DNA of 64,000 nt from a bacterium (GTDB lineage: Bacteria; Bacteroidota; Ignavibacteria; SZUA-365): assembly GCA_020444325.1 (NCBI GenBank), contig JAHLLD010000003.1, forward strand, positions 85,572-149,571. Reading direction: 5' to 3'. Positions 1 to 7,749 of this stretch are shown here, in pieces (the first letter of the stretch is position 1; each line of letters opens with the position of its first letter). The position numbers and the translations under genes were made by a program. A model generated the notes under the pieces. The model was given only the letters and a program-made list of their open reading frames with translations, was not told the DNA's origin and searched no databases.

Positions 1-279
1 GCTGCCAAACTGCACGGCAGCGGCATTTATGCGAATTGCCTGCACCCGGGCGTTATCGGCACAAAGCTGCTGCGTGAGGGATTCGGAATCGATGGCGCTT
101 CACTCGAGGAAGGTGCCGCAACGTCGGTGTACCTCGCGTCGGAGGACGATGTGGCGGATGTTTCCGGAAAGTACTTCGTACGGAAACAGCAAACCCCTTC
201 GTCTGAAACGAGTTACGACCTTGAGCTCATGCGGAAACTCTGGGAAGTGTCAGAGGGTCAGATTTACGGGGAAGGGTGA
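1..279 (+). CDS. Short-chain dehydrogenase/reductase (SDR), C-terminal part
   Basis: The reading frame is open from base 1 to the TGA at 277-279, giving the last 92 residues of a protein that starts before the window. It contains NCLHPGVIGTKLL, the N-x-x-H-P-G-x-(V/I)-x-T segment that follows the YxxxK active site in classical SDR enzymes, especially the retinol-dehydrogenase-like group. The Rossmann nucleotide-binding half and the catalytic Tyr/Lys are outside the window. The likely role is an NAD(P)-dependent oxidoreductase; the substrate cannot be told. It ends 10 bp before the stop of the convergent glycosyltransferase gene. Confidence 0.75.
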   Translation, partial: AAKLHGSGIYANCLHPGVIGTKLLREGFGIDGASLEEGAATSVYLASEDDVADVSGKYFVRKQQTPSSETSYDLELMRKLWEVSEGQIYGEG

Positions 280-288
280 CGGGTGAAA

Positions 289-1404
289 TCAGCCGGCATG
301 CTCATGCCATTTTTCAGAGATGAAGGCAGACATTTTTTCCGCGTAGACGGACCGGTCAAAGGACTCGGCATGGCTTCGTATCGACTGCGAATCAAATGAC
401 ATTGCAGTGAATCTTTCGATGGCATCGGTCAGCGAACCGACAGTCTGCTCGGGGAAAAGCGTTCCGCTTAATCCTTCGATCACCGTTTCCGTCGCGCCAC
501 CGCGTCCATAGGCTATGACGGGCTTGCCTGAAGCCATGGCTTCCACGGGCACGATGCCGAAATCCTCTTCCCCGGGGAAAAGCAGGGCGCGGGACGAAGC
601 GTACGCTTGTTCAATCCCGGTATCGTCAATCCACCCCTCCATTGTCACTGTCGGACCCGCCAGACGCGCGAGACGCTCTTTTTCGGGCCCATCACCGATA
701 ATTCGCAGCGGCACCTTCAGTGTATTCGCCGCCTCAATGGCGAGATCTACGCGTTTGTATGGTACGAGGGCGCTGACGACGAGGAAATTCCCGTCATTAT
801 CCTCTGTCGGGGTAAATCGCGCTGTTTCGACAGGTGGATGGATGACCGTTGATGTGCGGCCATAAATGCGTTCTATGCGTTCAGCGACATACGCGGAGTT
901 TGCGATGTAATGATGCACGCGTGAGGCCGTGCGCACATCCCATCGGCGCAGCCGTGCGGCGGCAAGACGAATCAGTGCCAGCTGCAGACTCCCGGTGTTC
1001 GACTTGTTGAAATACTGGTCGAACATGTCCCACACATATCGCATCGGCGTGTGTACGTAGCTGATATGCAGGGCATGCGGCGGCACACGCACACCCTTGG
1101 CGACGGCATGACTGCTGCTGACGATGAGGTCGAACTCTGAAAGATCCAGCGACTCGATGGCACGGGGGAACAGCGGGAGGTAGTGACGGTAACGGGTTTC
1201 TGCCATGGGCATGCGCTGCAGGAAACTGCTGCGGATGTCGTGGCTTCGAATGGTTTCGCTCACCTTTTCCGGATATGCGATAAGCGTATGAATGGGCGCT
1301 GCAGGGAAGAGTTCGCACAGCACTTCCAGACACTTTTCCCCTCCGCGCATGCCGGTGAGCCAGTCATGGACGAGCGCGGTGTTTGCGGGGATTTCTGCGG
1401 GCAT
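289..1404 (-). CDS. Glycosyltransferase family 4 (GT-B fold)
   Basis: The protein has 371 residues. The N-terminus (ALVHDWLTGMRGGEKCLEVL) is the usual start of GT4 enzymes related to WbaZ/mannosyltransferases. The C-terminal half has a nucleotide-sugar domain with VSALVPYKRVDLAIEA and the E-x7-E signature EEDFGIVPVEAMASGKPVI. It probably transfers a sugar from a nucleotide donor during polysaccharide or glycolipid synthesis at the inner face of the membrane. The frame stays open up to 1632, but that would run into the divergent hydrolase gene. I chose the ATG at 1402-1404 because the conserved domain begins right after it. The acceptor is unknown. Confidence 0.85.
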   Translation of the reverse strand: MPAEIPANTALVHDWLTGMRGGEKCLEVLCELFPAAPIHTLIAYPEKVSETIRSHDIRSSFLQRMPMAETRYRHYLPLFPRAIESLDLSEFDLIVSSSHAVAKGVRVPPHALHISYVHTPMRYVWDMFDQYFNKSNTGSLQLALIRLAAARLRRWDVRTASRVHHYIANSAYVAERIERIYGRTSTVIHPPVETARFTPTEDNDGNFLVVSALVPYKRVDLAIEAANTLKVPLRIIGDGPEKERLARLAGPTVTMEGWIDDTGIEQAYASSRALLFPGEEDFGIVPVEAMASGKPVIAYGRGGATETVIEGLSGTLFPEQTVGSLTDAIERFTAMSFDSQSIRSHAESFDRSVYAEKMSAFISEKWHEHAG

Positions 1405-1405
1405 G

Positions 1406-1433
1406 TTGTTCCGTACCGTGAATTCAGTATACT
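1406..1433 (+). promoter_or_regulatory. Candidate promoter for the alpha/beta hydrolase gene
   Basis: TTGTTC (1406-1411), a 16-bp spacer and TATACT (1428-1433) lie 40 bp before the ATG at 1474, in the short gap between two divergent genes. This is a pattern match only. Confidence 0.3.
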
Positions 1434-1473
1434 TTGCATGACAAGATAGAAAAGTGCCAACAGAAAGCGTAAC

Positions 1474-2313
1474 ATGATGCACGATCCGTTTATCATACTC
1501 AATCGCCACAGTGATCGCATTTTCGGAGACGTTCACCTGCCGGAGAAGGCGGAGGGATCTCCCGTTGTCATCATCTGTCACGGCTTCAAGGGATTCAAGG
1601 GGTGGGGCGGTTTCCCCTGGGCTGCGGAACATTTCGCGCTGAAGGGACTCACGGCGGTACGCTTCAATTTTTCACTGAACGGTGTGGAAGAGGAATTCGG
1701 ACAGTTCACCGCACTCGATCGCTTCGCGCGCAACACCATCAGCAGGGAGCTCGATGACCTGGCAGACGTGGTCGCCGGAATCCGGGAAGGAAAATTGATC
1801 GATGCGGAAATCGACCGCAGCCGCATCGCCGTTATCGGTCACTCACTCGGTGGTGGCGTGGCCATCGTACATGCAGCGGAGGATCGTAATACGCGCGCGG
1901 TCGTATCCTGGGCGGGCGTCTCCAATTTCGATCGCTGGGGAAAGAAAACAAAGGAGCAGTGGCGCAGGGAAGGGAAGATGGAGATTCAGAATGCGCGTAC
2001 CGGACAGATGATGCCCATGGATGTAGTGATGCTCGACGATCTCGACGCGAACCAGACACGATTCGACATTCCCGCAGCAGCGGCGCGGCTGGAATCGCCG
2101 CTGCTCGTGCTGCACGGGCAGCAGGACGTATCCGTTCCGATTGAAGAGGGACGCAGAAATGCACAGGCCGCCACACATCCTCAGAGCAGGATTATTGAAA
2201 TCCCGAACACCGATCATACTTTCGGCGTGAAACACCCGTTTGAAGGACCCACGGCGTCCTTCAGAGATGTGGTCGAAAAAACGTCATCCTGGCTATGGAA
2301 GGCCTTCTCCTAG
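1474..2313 (+). CDS. Alpha/beta hydrolase, dienelactone-hydrolase/acyl-peptidase type
   Basis: The protein has 279 residues and no signal peptide, so it is probably cytoplasmic. The oxyanion-hole region is VVIICHGFKGFKGWG. The nucleophile elbow is GHSLGG with Ser124. A C-terminal LVLHGQQDVSVP strand carries the likely acid, and NTDHTFG carries the catalytic His. The fold fits a serine esterase or peptidase of the dienelactone hydrolase clan; the substrate is unknown. It is transcribed divergently from the glycosyltransferase with about 70 bp between them. ATG codons at 1474 and 1477 are both possible starts. Confidence 0.8.
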   Translation: MMHDPFIILNRHSDRIFGDVHLPEKAEGSPVVIICHGFKGFKGWGGFPWAAEHFALKGLTAVRFNFSLNGVEEEFGQFTALDRFARNTISRELDDLADVVAGIREGKLIDAEIDRSRIAVIGHSLGGGVAIVHAAEDRNTRAVVSWAGVSNFDRWGKKTKEQWRREGKMEIQNARTGQMMPMDVVMLDDLDANQTRFDIPAAAARLESPLLVLHGQQDVSVPIEEGRRNAQAATHPQSRIIEIPNTDHTFGVKHPFEGPTASFRDVVEKTSSWLWKAFS

Positions 2314-2337
2314 CCTTTTTTCGCCTCTTAAATTGTC

Positions 2338-2393
2338 AATTATGCAGAAAGTGCATATTTCCAGCGTGGGAAATATGCACTTTCTGCATAATT
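2338..2393. repeat. Perfect 25-bp inverted repeat made of two palindromes 33 bp apart
   Basis: The arms at 2338-2362 and 2369-2393 are perfect inverted copies around a 6-base loop. Each arm holds a 17-bp near-palindrome, TATGCAGAAAGTGCATA at 2341-2357 and its reverse complement at 2374-2390. Their centres are 33 bp apart, the same spacing as in the array at 21808-21890. The element lies between the convergent hydrolase (stop 2313) and propeller gene (stop 2437). It lacks a clear T-tract on either side, so it is not a standard intrinsic terminator, although it could stop transcription from both sides. Confidence 0.9.
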
Positions 2394-2436
2394 ATTCAGG
2401 CGGAGAGCTTCAGGCTTCGCGCGCGGAGATGTTCGC

Positions 2437-3690
2437 TCAGTTCACAACGGTGAACTTGGCGACACGAACTTCGTCATGCGTCGTCAGCCGGTAGAGATAT
2501 ATGCCGTTGCTGAGCGTCGACGGATCCCAGCTGATATCCCATCGGCCCGGACTGCAGCTCTCTTCAAACAGCGTGGTGATCTGTCGACCGAGCAGGTCGT
2601 GGACTCTCAGCGTCACCATGCCGCCGCGCACGACATCGACGGCGACATGCGCCACGCCTGTCGCGCTGCGCGATACGGGCTGCGGCCAGGTCGAGGAAAT
2701 GGAAACACGTGATGGATACTGTGCTTCGATGCGATTGACAGCGAGTGTGCCACCGGAGGTTGTCCGCATGACCGTCGTGTTCCATCCTGCCACGCATCCG
2801 GTTTTGCTGTCGATGAAGGATACCGATTCGAGGTTGACGTCGGTATTGCTTTCCTGCGCTGTCCATGTCTGTCCTGCATCCCAGCTTTCGAGAACGATGC
2901 CACCGTATGCTGCGATCACGGCGTGATTGCGTGTCAGATGCTGCACGCCGCTCAGACGATATGCGGAAAGCGGGAGATTTGCTGTTGCAGGATTCCACGT
3001 TTTCCCATAGTCCGTACTGCGCAGTATTGTCCCGTTGATGCCGCAGACAACGATGGTACTGTCATCGCCGAAGGAAACCCCGGTCAGTTCGAGGTCCGTT
3101 CCGCTGCTCGATTTGCTCCATTTCTCGCCGCCATTGACCGTGCGGCGAATCGTGCCTTTGTTGCCCACGATGATTCCAACGTCTCCGCGGAAAGCGATTT
3201 CATTGTAATTATTCAGTCCGGAGCTTTCGTTTGTGAACGTCGCTCCGCCATCGGTGGTGGAGAGTACGCGTGCACCGCGTCCGACAACCATCCAGTTATC
3301 CGCGTCGAAAAAATGCACGTCGAACAGTGCATCTGACGTACCGGTGGTGAGCATCTGCCATGAGAGTCCGGCATCTGTCGACTTCATTGCCACGCCGCCA
3401 TTGCCGAGGACGACGCCGAGGTCGGCACTGTACCAGCGCACACGGCGAAGGACGTCTGTCGCTCCATTGCTGATTTCCTGCCAGCTTCCGCCGGCATCAC
3501 CGGAACGCAGAAGCAATCCATCGCTTCCGACGGCCACAATTACCGAAGCATCGAGACAGCCGACGGAAAACAGTATGTCTTCTCCTTCCTTGTGTTTTTC
3601 AAACCAGCCTTTCTGTGCATGCAGCGGAACGGAGAGAAGGAGGAATGACAGGATCAGGAAGAGCGAGAATACGGAAGCAATGTGTTTCAT
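2437..3690 (-). CDS. Secreted YCF48/BNR-repeat beta-propeller protein with T9SS sorting domain
   Basis: The protein has 417 residues. A signal peptide (MKHIASVFSLFLILSFLLL, ending at LHAQ) is followed by about six or seven repeats carrying the S-x-D-x-G-x-x-W type motif (for example LRSGDAGGSWQ, MKSTDAGLSWQ, LRSTDYGKTWN). This is typical of YCF48/photosystem-assembly-like propellers. The last 80 or so residues form a T9SS type A sorting domain (VHDLLGRQITTLFEE, then NGIYLYRLTT). The protein is therefore likely exported and anchored or released at the cell surface; its partner is unknown. The frame is open 30 bp further upstream, but the ATG at 3688-3690 opens directly into the signal peptide. 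Confidence 0.85.
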   Translation of the reverse strand: MKHIASVFSLFLILSFLLLSVPLHAQKGWFEKHKEGEDILFSVGCLDASVIVAVGSDGLLLRSGDAGGSWQEISNGATDVLRRVRWYSADLGVVLGNGGVAMKSTDAGLSWQMLTTGTSDALFDVHFFDADNWMVVGRGARVLSTTDGGATFTNESSGLNNYNEIAFRGDVGIIVGNKGTIRRTVNGGEKWSKSSSGTDLELTGVSFGDDSTIVVCGINGTILRSTDYGKTWNPATANLPLSAYRLSGVQHLTRNHAVIAAYGGIVLESWDAGQTWTAQESNTDVNLESVSFIDSKTGCVAGWNTTVMRTTSGGTLAVNRIEAQYPSRVSISSTWPQPVSRSATGVAHVAVDVVRGGMVTLRVHDLLGRQITTLFEESCSPGRWDISWDPSTLSNGIYLYRLTTHDEVRVAKFTVVN

Positions 3691-3775
3691 AGTCTGATGT
3701 GGTCTGTTCAACGGTTTCAACTAATCAAAACTTATAATTGCAAACCCTACATGACAATAAACAGCGGGTTAAATC

Positions 3776-3818
3776 TTTGAAAGAAAATGCCCCGTCACCT
3801 TGGGGGTAACGGGGCATT
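3776..3818 (-). terminator. Intrinsic terminator after sucC
   Basis: The segment at 3786-3818 folds into a stem of about 14 bp (AATGCCCCGT... / ...ACGGGGCATT) with a short loop. Read leftwards, it is followed by a T-rich run (TTTTCTTTC). It lies 53 bp after the sucC stop. Confidence 0.85.
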
Positions 3819-3870
3819 TGTAATAGGAAGGGAGCGAACGAGACAAAATGCCATCGTTCGAGGCGAGCAT

Positions 3871-5073
3871 TTATGCTGCGATCGCCTGCGTGACTTTCTC
3901 TGCCGCTTCGCGGAAGTTATGTGCGACGAGGAAATCGATGCCAGAATTCTCGAGAATGACAGCGGCCTCTTCAGCATTGGTCCCGGCGAGACGCACGACA
4001 ATGGGCACCTTGATGTTGATGTTTTTCGCGGCCTGTACCACACCGTTCGCGATGCGGTCGCAGCGCACGATGCCACCGAAAATGTTGATCAGAATCGCCT
4101 TCACATTCTTGTCACTGAGAATGATGCGGAAGCCCTGCTCGGTGGTCTGCGCACTTGCGCCACCGCCCACATCCAGGAAGTTTGCGGGGTCACCGCCGGC
4201 CAGCTTGATGATGTCCATCGTACCCATCGCGAGTCCGGCACCGTTGACCATGCAGCCCACATTGCCATCGAGCTTGATGTAGTTGAGATCGAATGCGGAG
4301 GCCTTGACTTCGAGGGGATCTTCCTCGGCCTTGTCGCGCAGCTTGATGAAATCCGCATGACGGAACAGCGCATTGTCATCGAGATTCACCTTTGCGTCGA
4401 GAGCGAGCACATCGCCTTCTTTCGTAAGGACGAGGGGATTGATTTCGAAAAGACTGGCGTCAAGCTTGTCATATGCATTGGCCAGCGCCATGAGGAATTT
4501 CACGGCATTCTTGAAGGCAGTTCCGGAGAGTCCGAGTCCGAACGCAAGCTCGCGCGCCTGATACGCCTGGAAACCGATCTTGGGGTCAATGGCGACCTTG
4601 AGGATTTTTTCCGGGGTCTCAGCGGCAACCTTCTCGATCTCCATACCGCCTTCTGTGGAAACCATCATGACGTTGCGCGACTGCGCGCGGTCGAGCAGCA
4701 TCCCGGCGTAGAATTCCTTGTCAATGTTGACGCCCTGTTCGATGAGTACGCGACGGACGATCTTGCCTTCTTCGCCGGTCTGAATGGTCACGAGCAGATT
4801 CTTCAGCATCTGTGCTGCGTACTTCTCAACCTGCTTGAGTGTGGTGGCAACCTTCACTCCACCATCGAGAATCAGTTTGCGCGACTGCGGATCGAGAATC
4901 TTTCCCTTGCCGCGGCCACCTGCATGAATCTGCGATTTCACGACCCAGACCTTGCCACCAAGTTTCTTCGCGACATTCACCGCCTGCTCGGGCGTCGTCG
5001 CTACGCCGCCCTCGGGCGTGGGGACATTGAACTTTCTCAGTATGGCCTTTCCCTGGTACTCATGGATTTTCAT
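3871..5073 (-). CDS. sucC: Succinyl-CoA synthetase (ADP-forming) subunit beta
   Basis: The protein has 400 residues, close to the usual 386-400. It begins with MKIHEYQGKAILRKFNVP, the standard SucC start, and continues with an ATP-grasp domain (KSQIHAGGRGKGK). The subunit-interface loop GAGLAMGTMDIIKLAGG and the C-terminal INIFGGIVRCDRIANGV ligase segment are both present. It catalyses succinyl-CoA + ADP + Pi to succinate + ATP + CoA together with SucD in the TCA cycle. sucD is not adjacent, so the two subunits are encoded apart. A GAAGGAA ribosome site precedes the ATG at 5071-5073. Confidence 0.97.
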   Translation of the reverse strand: MKIHEYQGKAILRKFNVPTPEGGVATTPEQAVNVAKKLGGKVWVVKSQIHAGGRGKGKILDPQSRKLILDGGVKVATTLKQVEKYAAQMLKNLLVTIQTGEEGKIVRRVLIEQGVNIDKEFYAGMLLDRAQSRNVMMVSTEGGMEIEKVAAETPEKILKVAIDPKIGFQAYQARELAFGLGLSGTAFKNAVKFLMALANAYDKLDASLFEINPLVLTKEGDVLALDAKVNLDDNALFRHADFIKLRDKAEEDPLEVKASAFDLNYIKLDGNVGCMVNGAGLAMGTMDIIKLAGGDPANFLDVGGGASAQTTEQGFRIILSDKNVKAILINIFGGIVRCDRIANGVVQAAKNINIKVPIVVRLAGTNAEEAAVILENSGIDFLVAHNFREAAEKVTQAIAA

Positions 5074-5097
5074 GCGCCGTTCCTTCTAATAAATGGG

Positions 5098-5126
5098 ATA
5101 GTATGTAAGCTCAAATCATTTGTCTA
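5098..5126 (-). promoter_or_regulatory. Candidate promoter for sucC
   Basis: On the minus strand there is TAGACA (5126-5121), exactly 17 bp, then TACTAT (5103-5098), 24 bp before the sucC ATG. The spacing fits a sigma70-type promoter with a short leader. Confidence 0.45.
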
Positions 5127-5210
5127 GAATAAGGCATTTACAAAAATGCAAAAAACCGGGACAAATTCCAGATCGCACGCAATCTGCGAACGGTCTGCAT
5201 TTTGCTGAGC

Positions 5211-5290
5211 ATGGAAAAATGAAAAGATGGAATAATGGAATCATACTGTAAATGTCATATTTCCATTCTTCCATCTTTCAATATTTCAAT
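5211..5290. repeat. Imperfect 31-bp inverted repeat in the sucC upstream gap
   Basis: The left arm at 5211-5241 and the right arm at 5259-5290 are imperfect inverted copies built on GAAAGATGGAA-AATGGAA. The segment is AT-rich compared with its surroundings and lies between the start of sucC and the end of the dipeptidase gene. It looks like a small dispersed hairpin element rather than a terminator, because no T-tract follows. Confidence 0.65.
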
Positions 5291-5328
5291 ACTCGGCAAG
5301 TACCCTCGGTGTGAGGACTCGGCGCTGA

Positions 5329-6501
5329 CTACCCGCACACCGCGTTGAATACGCGGAGGAAGTTGCCACCCAGGATGGCGCGGATGTCGGAAGGGGAATA
5401 GCCGCGGTGGAGCAGTTCGCGGGTGAGGAGGGGGAGGTCGGTAACGTCGGCGAGTCCGACCGGAGTATACCCGATGCCATCAAAATCGGAACCGAGTCCG
5501 ACATGCGCGACGCCGGCGATTTCCACGGCGTGATCAATGTGGTCGGCGACGGTGTGGATGGTCGCGAGTCCGGCCCTGTCTGCGCGGGCGACCAGGGCAT
5601 CGACGGACTCTTCATAATCCCCGCCGCGTTCGGGATATTTTTCTTGAAGTTTGCGCTGCTCTGCGAGCAGGTCCTTTGCCAGACGTATTTGTTCTTTCCC
5701 GAGTCCCGCTTTGATAAAGCCGGGATAGAAATTCACCATGGCCACACCGCCGTTTTTCGCGATGGCTCGAAGCTGCCTGTCGGTGAGGTTGCGGTGATGA
5801 TTGCGCAGCGCTTTTGAGGCGGAATGGGATGCAATGATGGGGTTGCGTGTGGTCTTGATCACATCCCAGAACGATGCCTCACCGAGATGCGAAACATCGA
5901 TGAGTACACCGAGCGAATCGAGCAGACGCACGAAATCATGGCCTTTTGCAGAGAGTCCGCCTTTGACCTTGCCCGCGCTTTCATCCTTTGAACAGGTCGC
6001 CCAGTCAGAGCTGTAATTCCATGTGAGCCCGAAGCAGCGGAGTCCACGAGCGTAGAGCTGATAAATGCGCTCCCGTTTCCCATCGATACAACGTCCGCCC
6101 TCAAGCGCGATGATACCGGCGATGCGTCCCTCATCCGTCGTGCGTTTCAACGCCTTTGCCGAGGTGATCACGCTGAGAAGGGAGGGATTGCGCGCGGCGA
6201 TGGCGTGCAGCGAATCGATTTCCGCGAGGGCGAACTGCCAGGCGGCGTCATGCTTTCGTTTCGAGGGTACCCAGATCGAAAAGAGCTGCACATCGAGTCC
6301 CCCGGCGGCAAAGCGCGGGAGGTCCGAGTGTCCCTTCGCGTTCCACGATTCCATCTCACCGCCGGACATCACGCGTCCGAGAACATCGTTGTGTCCGTCC
6401 ACCACTGTCGCCTGCATGTGAAGAGCTCGGTAGTCTTTCTGCGCGAGCAGGGTGAAAGGGAAGAGAAGAATGATGAGCAGGGAAATGCGTAGTACAGACA
6501 T
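5329..6501 (-). CDS. Membrane dipeptidase, peptidase family M19
   Basis: The protein has 390 residues with a signal peptide ending at LLAQ. The metal-binding HxD motif is in VDGHNDV (His37, Asp39). Family signatures follow: LIDVSHLGEASF, IIASHSASKALRNHHRNLTD and VGLGSDFDGI near the C-terminus. M19 enzymes are zinc dipeptidases, some acting on D-amino-acid or beta-lactam substrates, and here it would act in the periplasm. It follows the HhH-GPD gene with a 9-bp gap and so is probably in an operon with it. Confidence 0.92.
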   Translation of the reverse strand: MSVLRISLLIILLFPFTLLAQKDYRALHMQATVVDGHNDVLGRVMSGGEMESWNAKGHSDLPRFAAGGLDVQLFSIWVPSKRKHDAAWQFALAEIDSLHAIAARNPSLLSVITSAKALKRTTDEGRIAGIIALEGGRCIDGKRERIYQLYARGLRCFGLTWNYSSDWATCSKDESAGKVKGGLSAKGHDFVRLLDSLGVLIDVSHLGEASFWDVIKTTRNPIIASHSASKALRNHHRNLTDRQLRAIAKNGGVAMVNFYPGFIKAGLGKEQIRLAKDLLAEQRKLQEKYPERGGDYEESVDALVARADRAGLATIHTVADHIDHAVEIAGVAHVGLGSDFDGIGYTPVGLADVTDLPLLTRELLHRGYSPSDIRAILGGNFLRVFNAVCG

Positions 6502-6510
6502 GATATTGCG

Positions 6511-7416
6511 TCAGAATGGGAATTTTTCAGCGTACCAGTCACGGGTGACGTCCATCCACATGACCAGTCCCTTCCATTCTTCGAAGGGAGCGTAATAGGC
6601 CTCGATGGCTTCGTCGGCGACGGGACTGCCGTTGTTGTGAATATCCGCGAATTTGGACCGGCACCAGCTGTCGAGTCCCAGTTTATCGAAGCGTCCGAGC
6701 AGTTTGAGAAGATTGCTCGCCGCATACTCACCCACGCCTTTGATCGCGCGCAGTTCCCGGTACAGCTCTGGCGAGGGGAGGGTGCTGTCGCGGAAGGCTT
6801 CTATGTCGAGTTCTCCGCGCGTGCAGCGCCGGGCCAGCTCAAGGACAAATGGAGCGCGGTACCCGAGTTTGACTTCACTGCGCAGAAAGGCCTCACTGCT
6901 CTCGGCGATGGCCTGGGGGACAGGAAATGGGCGAGCGTCGCCTGAACCGATGCCAAAATGCTGTATCAGGCGCTGATTCATCTGCGTGGTCAGGGACCAG
7001 CTGCAGTTTGTGGTCAGTATCATCTTGACGACATCCTCAAAAAATGAGGCGCCACGCAGCATGCGACCCGTATTCCGGCGTGCAATCCATGAGAAGGTAC
7101 TGTCATCCCGAACGCGAGCATAGAAAGGTCTGAGATCGAGATTCAGATGCAGGATATCCTCCGCTGCGTTCTGAGCATTCGCCAGCGCTCGCTGCGAGAG
7201 CCGTCTGCGATGTTCGACTTCGACGGCGACGCGGGATTTTCCGGCAGGGGAGAACTGCAGATCCATCACTCGATCGGCATCGTCCCGCAGCGCATAGCAC
7301 AGCACTCCGCTCGCGGTATCGAGGCGGAAAGGAAAAAGAGCACACCATCCATGTGAATAGACGGTGTGCTCAAAATGAAAACGAGGGGGAAGTGAGAGAT
7401 TGAGGGCAGTGTTCAT
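6511..7416 (-). CDS. HhH-GPD family DNA glycosylase-like protein
   Basis: The protein has 301 residues. The C-terminal half carries the helix-hairpin-helix IKGVGEYAASNLLKLLG followed by LGLDSW, where Asp249 fits the catalytic aspartate of the HhH-GPD superfamily (AlkA/OGG1-like enzymes). The N-terminal half resembles the beta-sheet domain of AlkA-like proteins. It probably removes damaged bases; without a Lys at the usual position it would be a monofunctional glycosylase. It sits between the Hc1 histone gene (17-bp gap) and the M19 gene (9-bp gap), all on the same strand. Confidence 0.8.
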   Translation of the reverse strand: MNTALNLSLPPRFHFEHTVYSHGWCALFPFRLDTASGVLCYALRDDADRVMDLQFSPAGKSRVAVEVEHRRRLSQRALANAQNAAEDILHLNLDLRPFYARVRDDSTFSWIARRNTGRMLRGASFFEDVVKMILTTNCSWSLTTQMNQRLIQHFGIGSGDARPFPVPQAIAESSEAFLRSEVKLGYRAPFVLELARRCTRGELDIEAFRDSTLPSPELYRELRAIKGVGEYAASNLLKLLGRFDKLGLDSWCRSKFADIHNNGSPVADEAIEAYYAPFEEWKGLVMWMDVTRDWYAEKFPF

Positions 7417-7433
7417 GCGCGCTGCGTCCCTTC

Positions 7434-7616
7434 TCAGTCTTCCTCGCTCTTCTTAATGGACTGCACTTCCATGCGCACGTCCTGGGCGAACTTCTTGACT
7501 TCGTTCATGTGCTTGCGAAGCCGGGTACCGGCGGATTTGTTTCCCTTCTCATAGAACTTTTCAAAGTCCGATTCGAAGGACTGGACAAGAGCAAGCAATT
7601 CCTGGTAACGGTTCAT
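7434..7616 (-). CDS. Histone H1-like protein Hc1 (nucleoid-associated)
   Basis: A 60-residue basic, helical protein: MNRYQELLALVQSFESDF, then KFYEKGNKSAGTRLRKHM. The FYEKGNKxAGTRxRK core is typical of the short Hc1-like proteins of Bacteroidota, related to the N-terminal domain of chlamydial HctA. It is expected to bind DNA and help compact the nucleoid. A very good ribosome site (CAGGAGG) lies a few bases before the ATG, suggesting strong translation. It is the first gene of a likely operon with a DNA glycosylase. Confidence 0.88.
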   Translation of the reverse strand: MNRYQELLALVQSFESDFEKFYEKGNKSAGTRLRKHMNEVKKFAQDVRMEVQSIKKSEED

Positions 7617-7749
7617 ATGACCTCCTGGTTATTAATCACTCATCAGATGATGCGAATGCACGTAATATACGATTTCAGGCTTTTTTCCAAAATGGGCAGG
7701 GCAGGGAGATGCATTTTTGTACATTGCAGGGGAACAGACGGATTTCTCC

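Noticed and set aside
1183-1449. A small plus-strand frame opposite the glycosyltransferase start
   Set aside because: It is fully antisense to a conserved domain and has no ribosome site or signal.
2338-2393. Ordinary bidirectional intrinsic terminator
   Set aside because: Although it lies between convergent genes, it has no T-tract on either side and repeats the 33-bp palindrome pattern seen elsewhere. A terminating effect is still possible.
3787-5127. A 446-codon open frame opposite sucC
   Set aside because: It overlaps a clear sucC gene and its translation shows no family signature.
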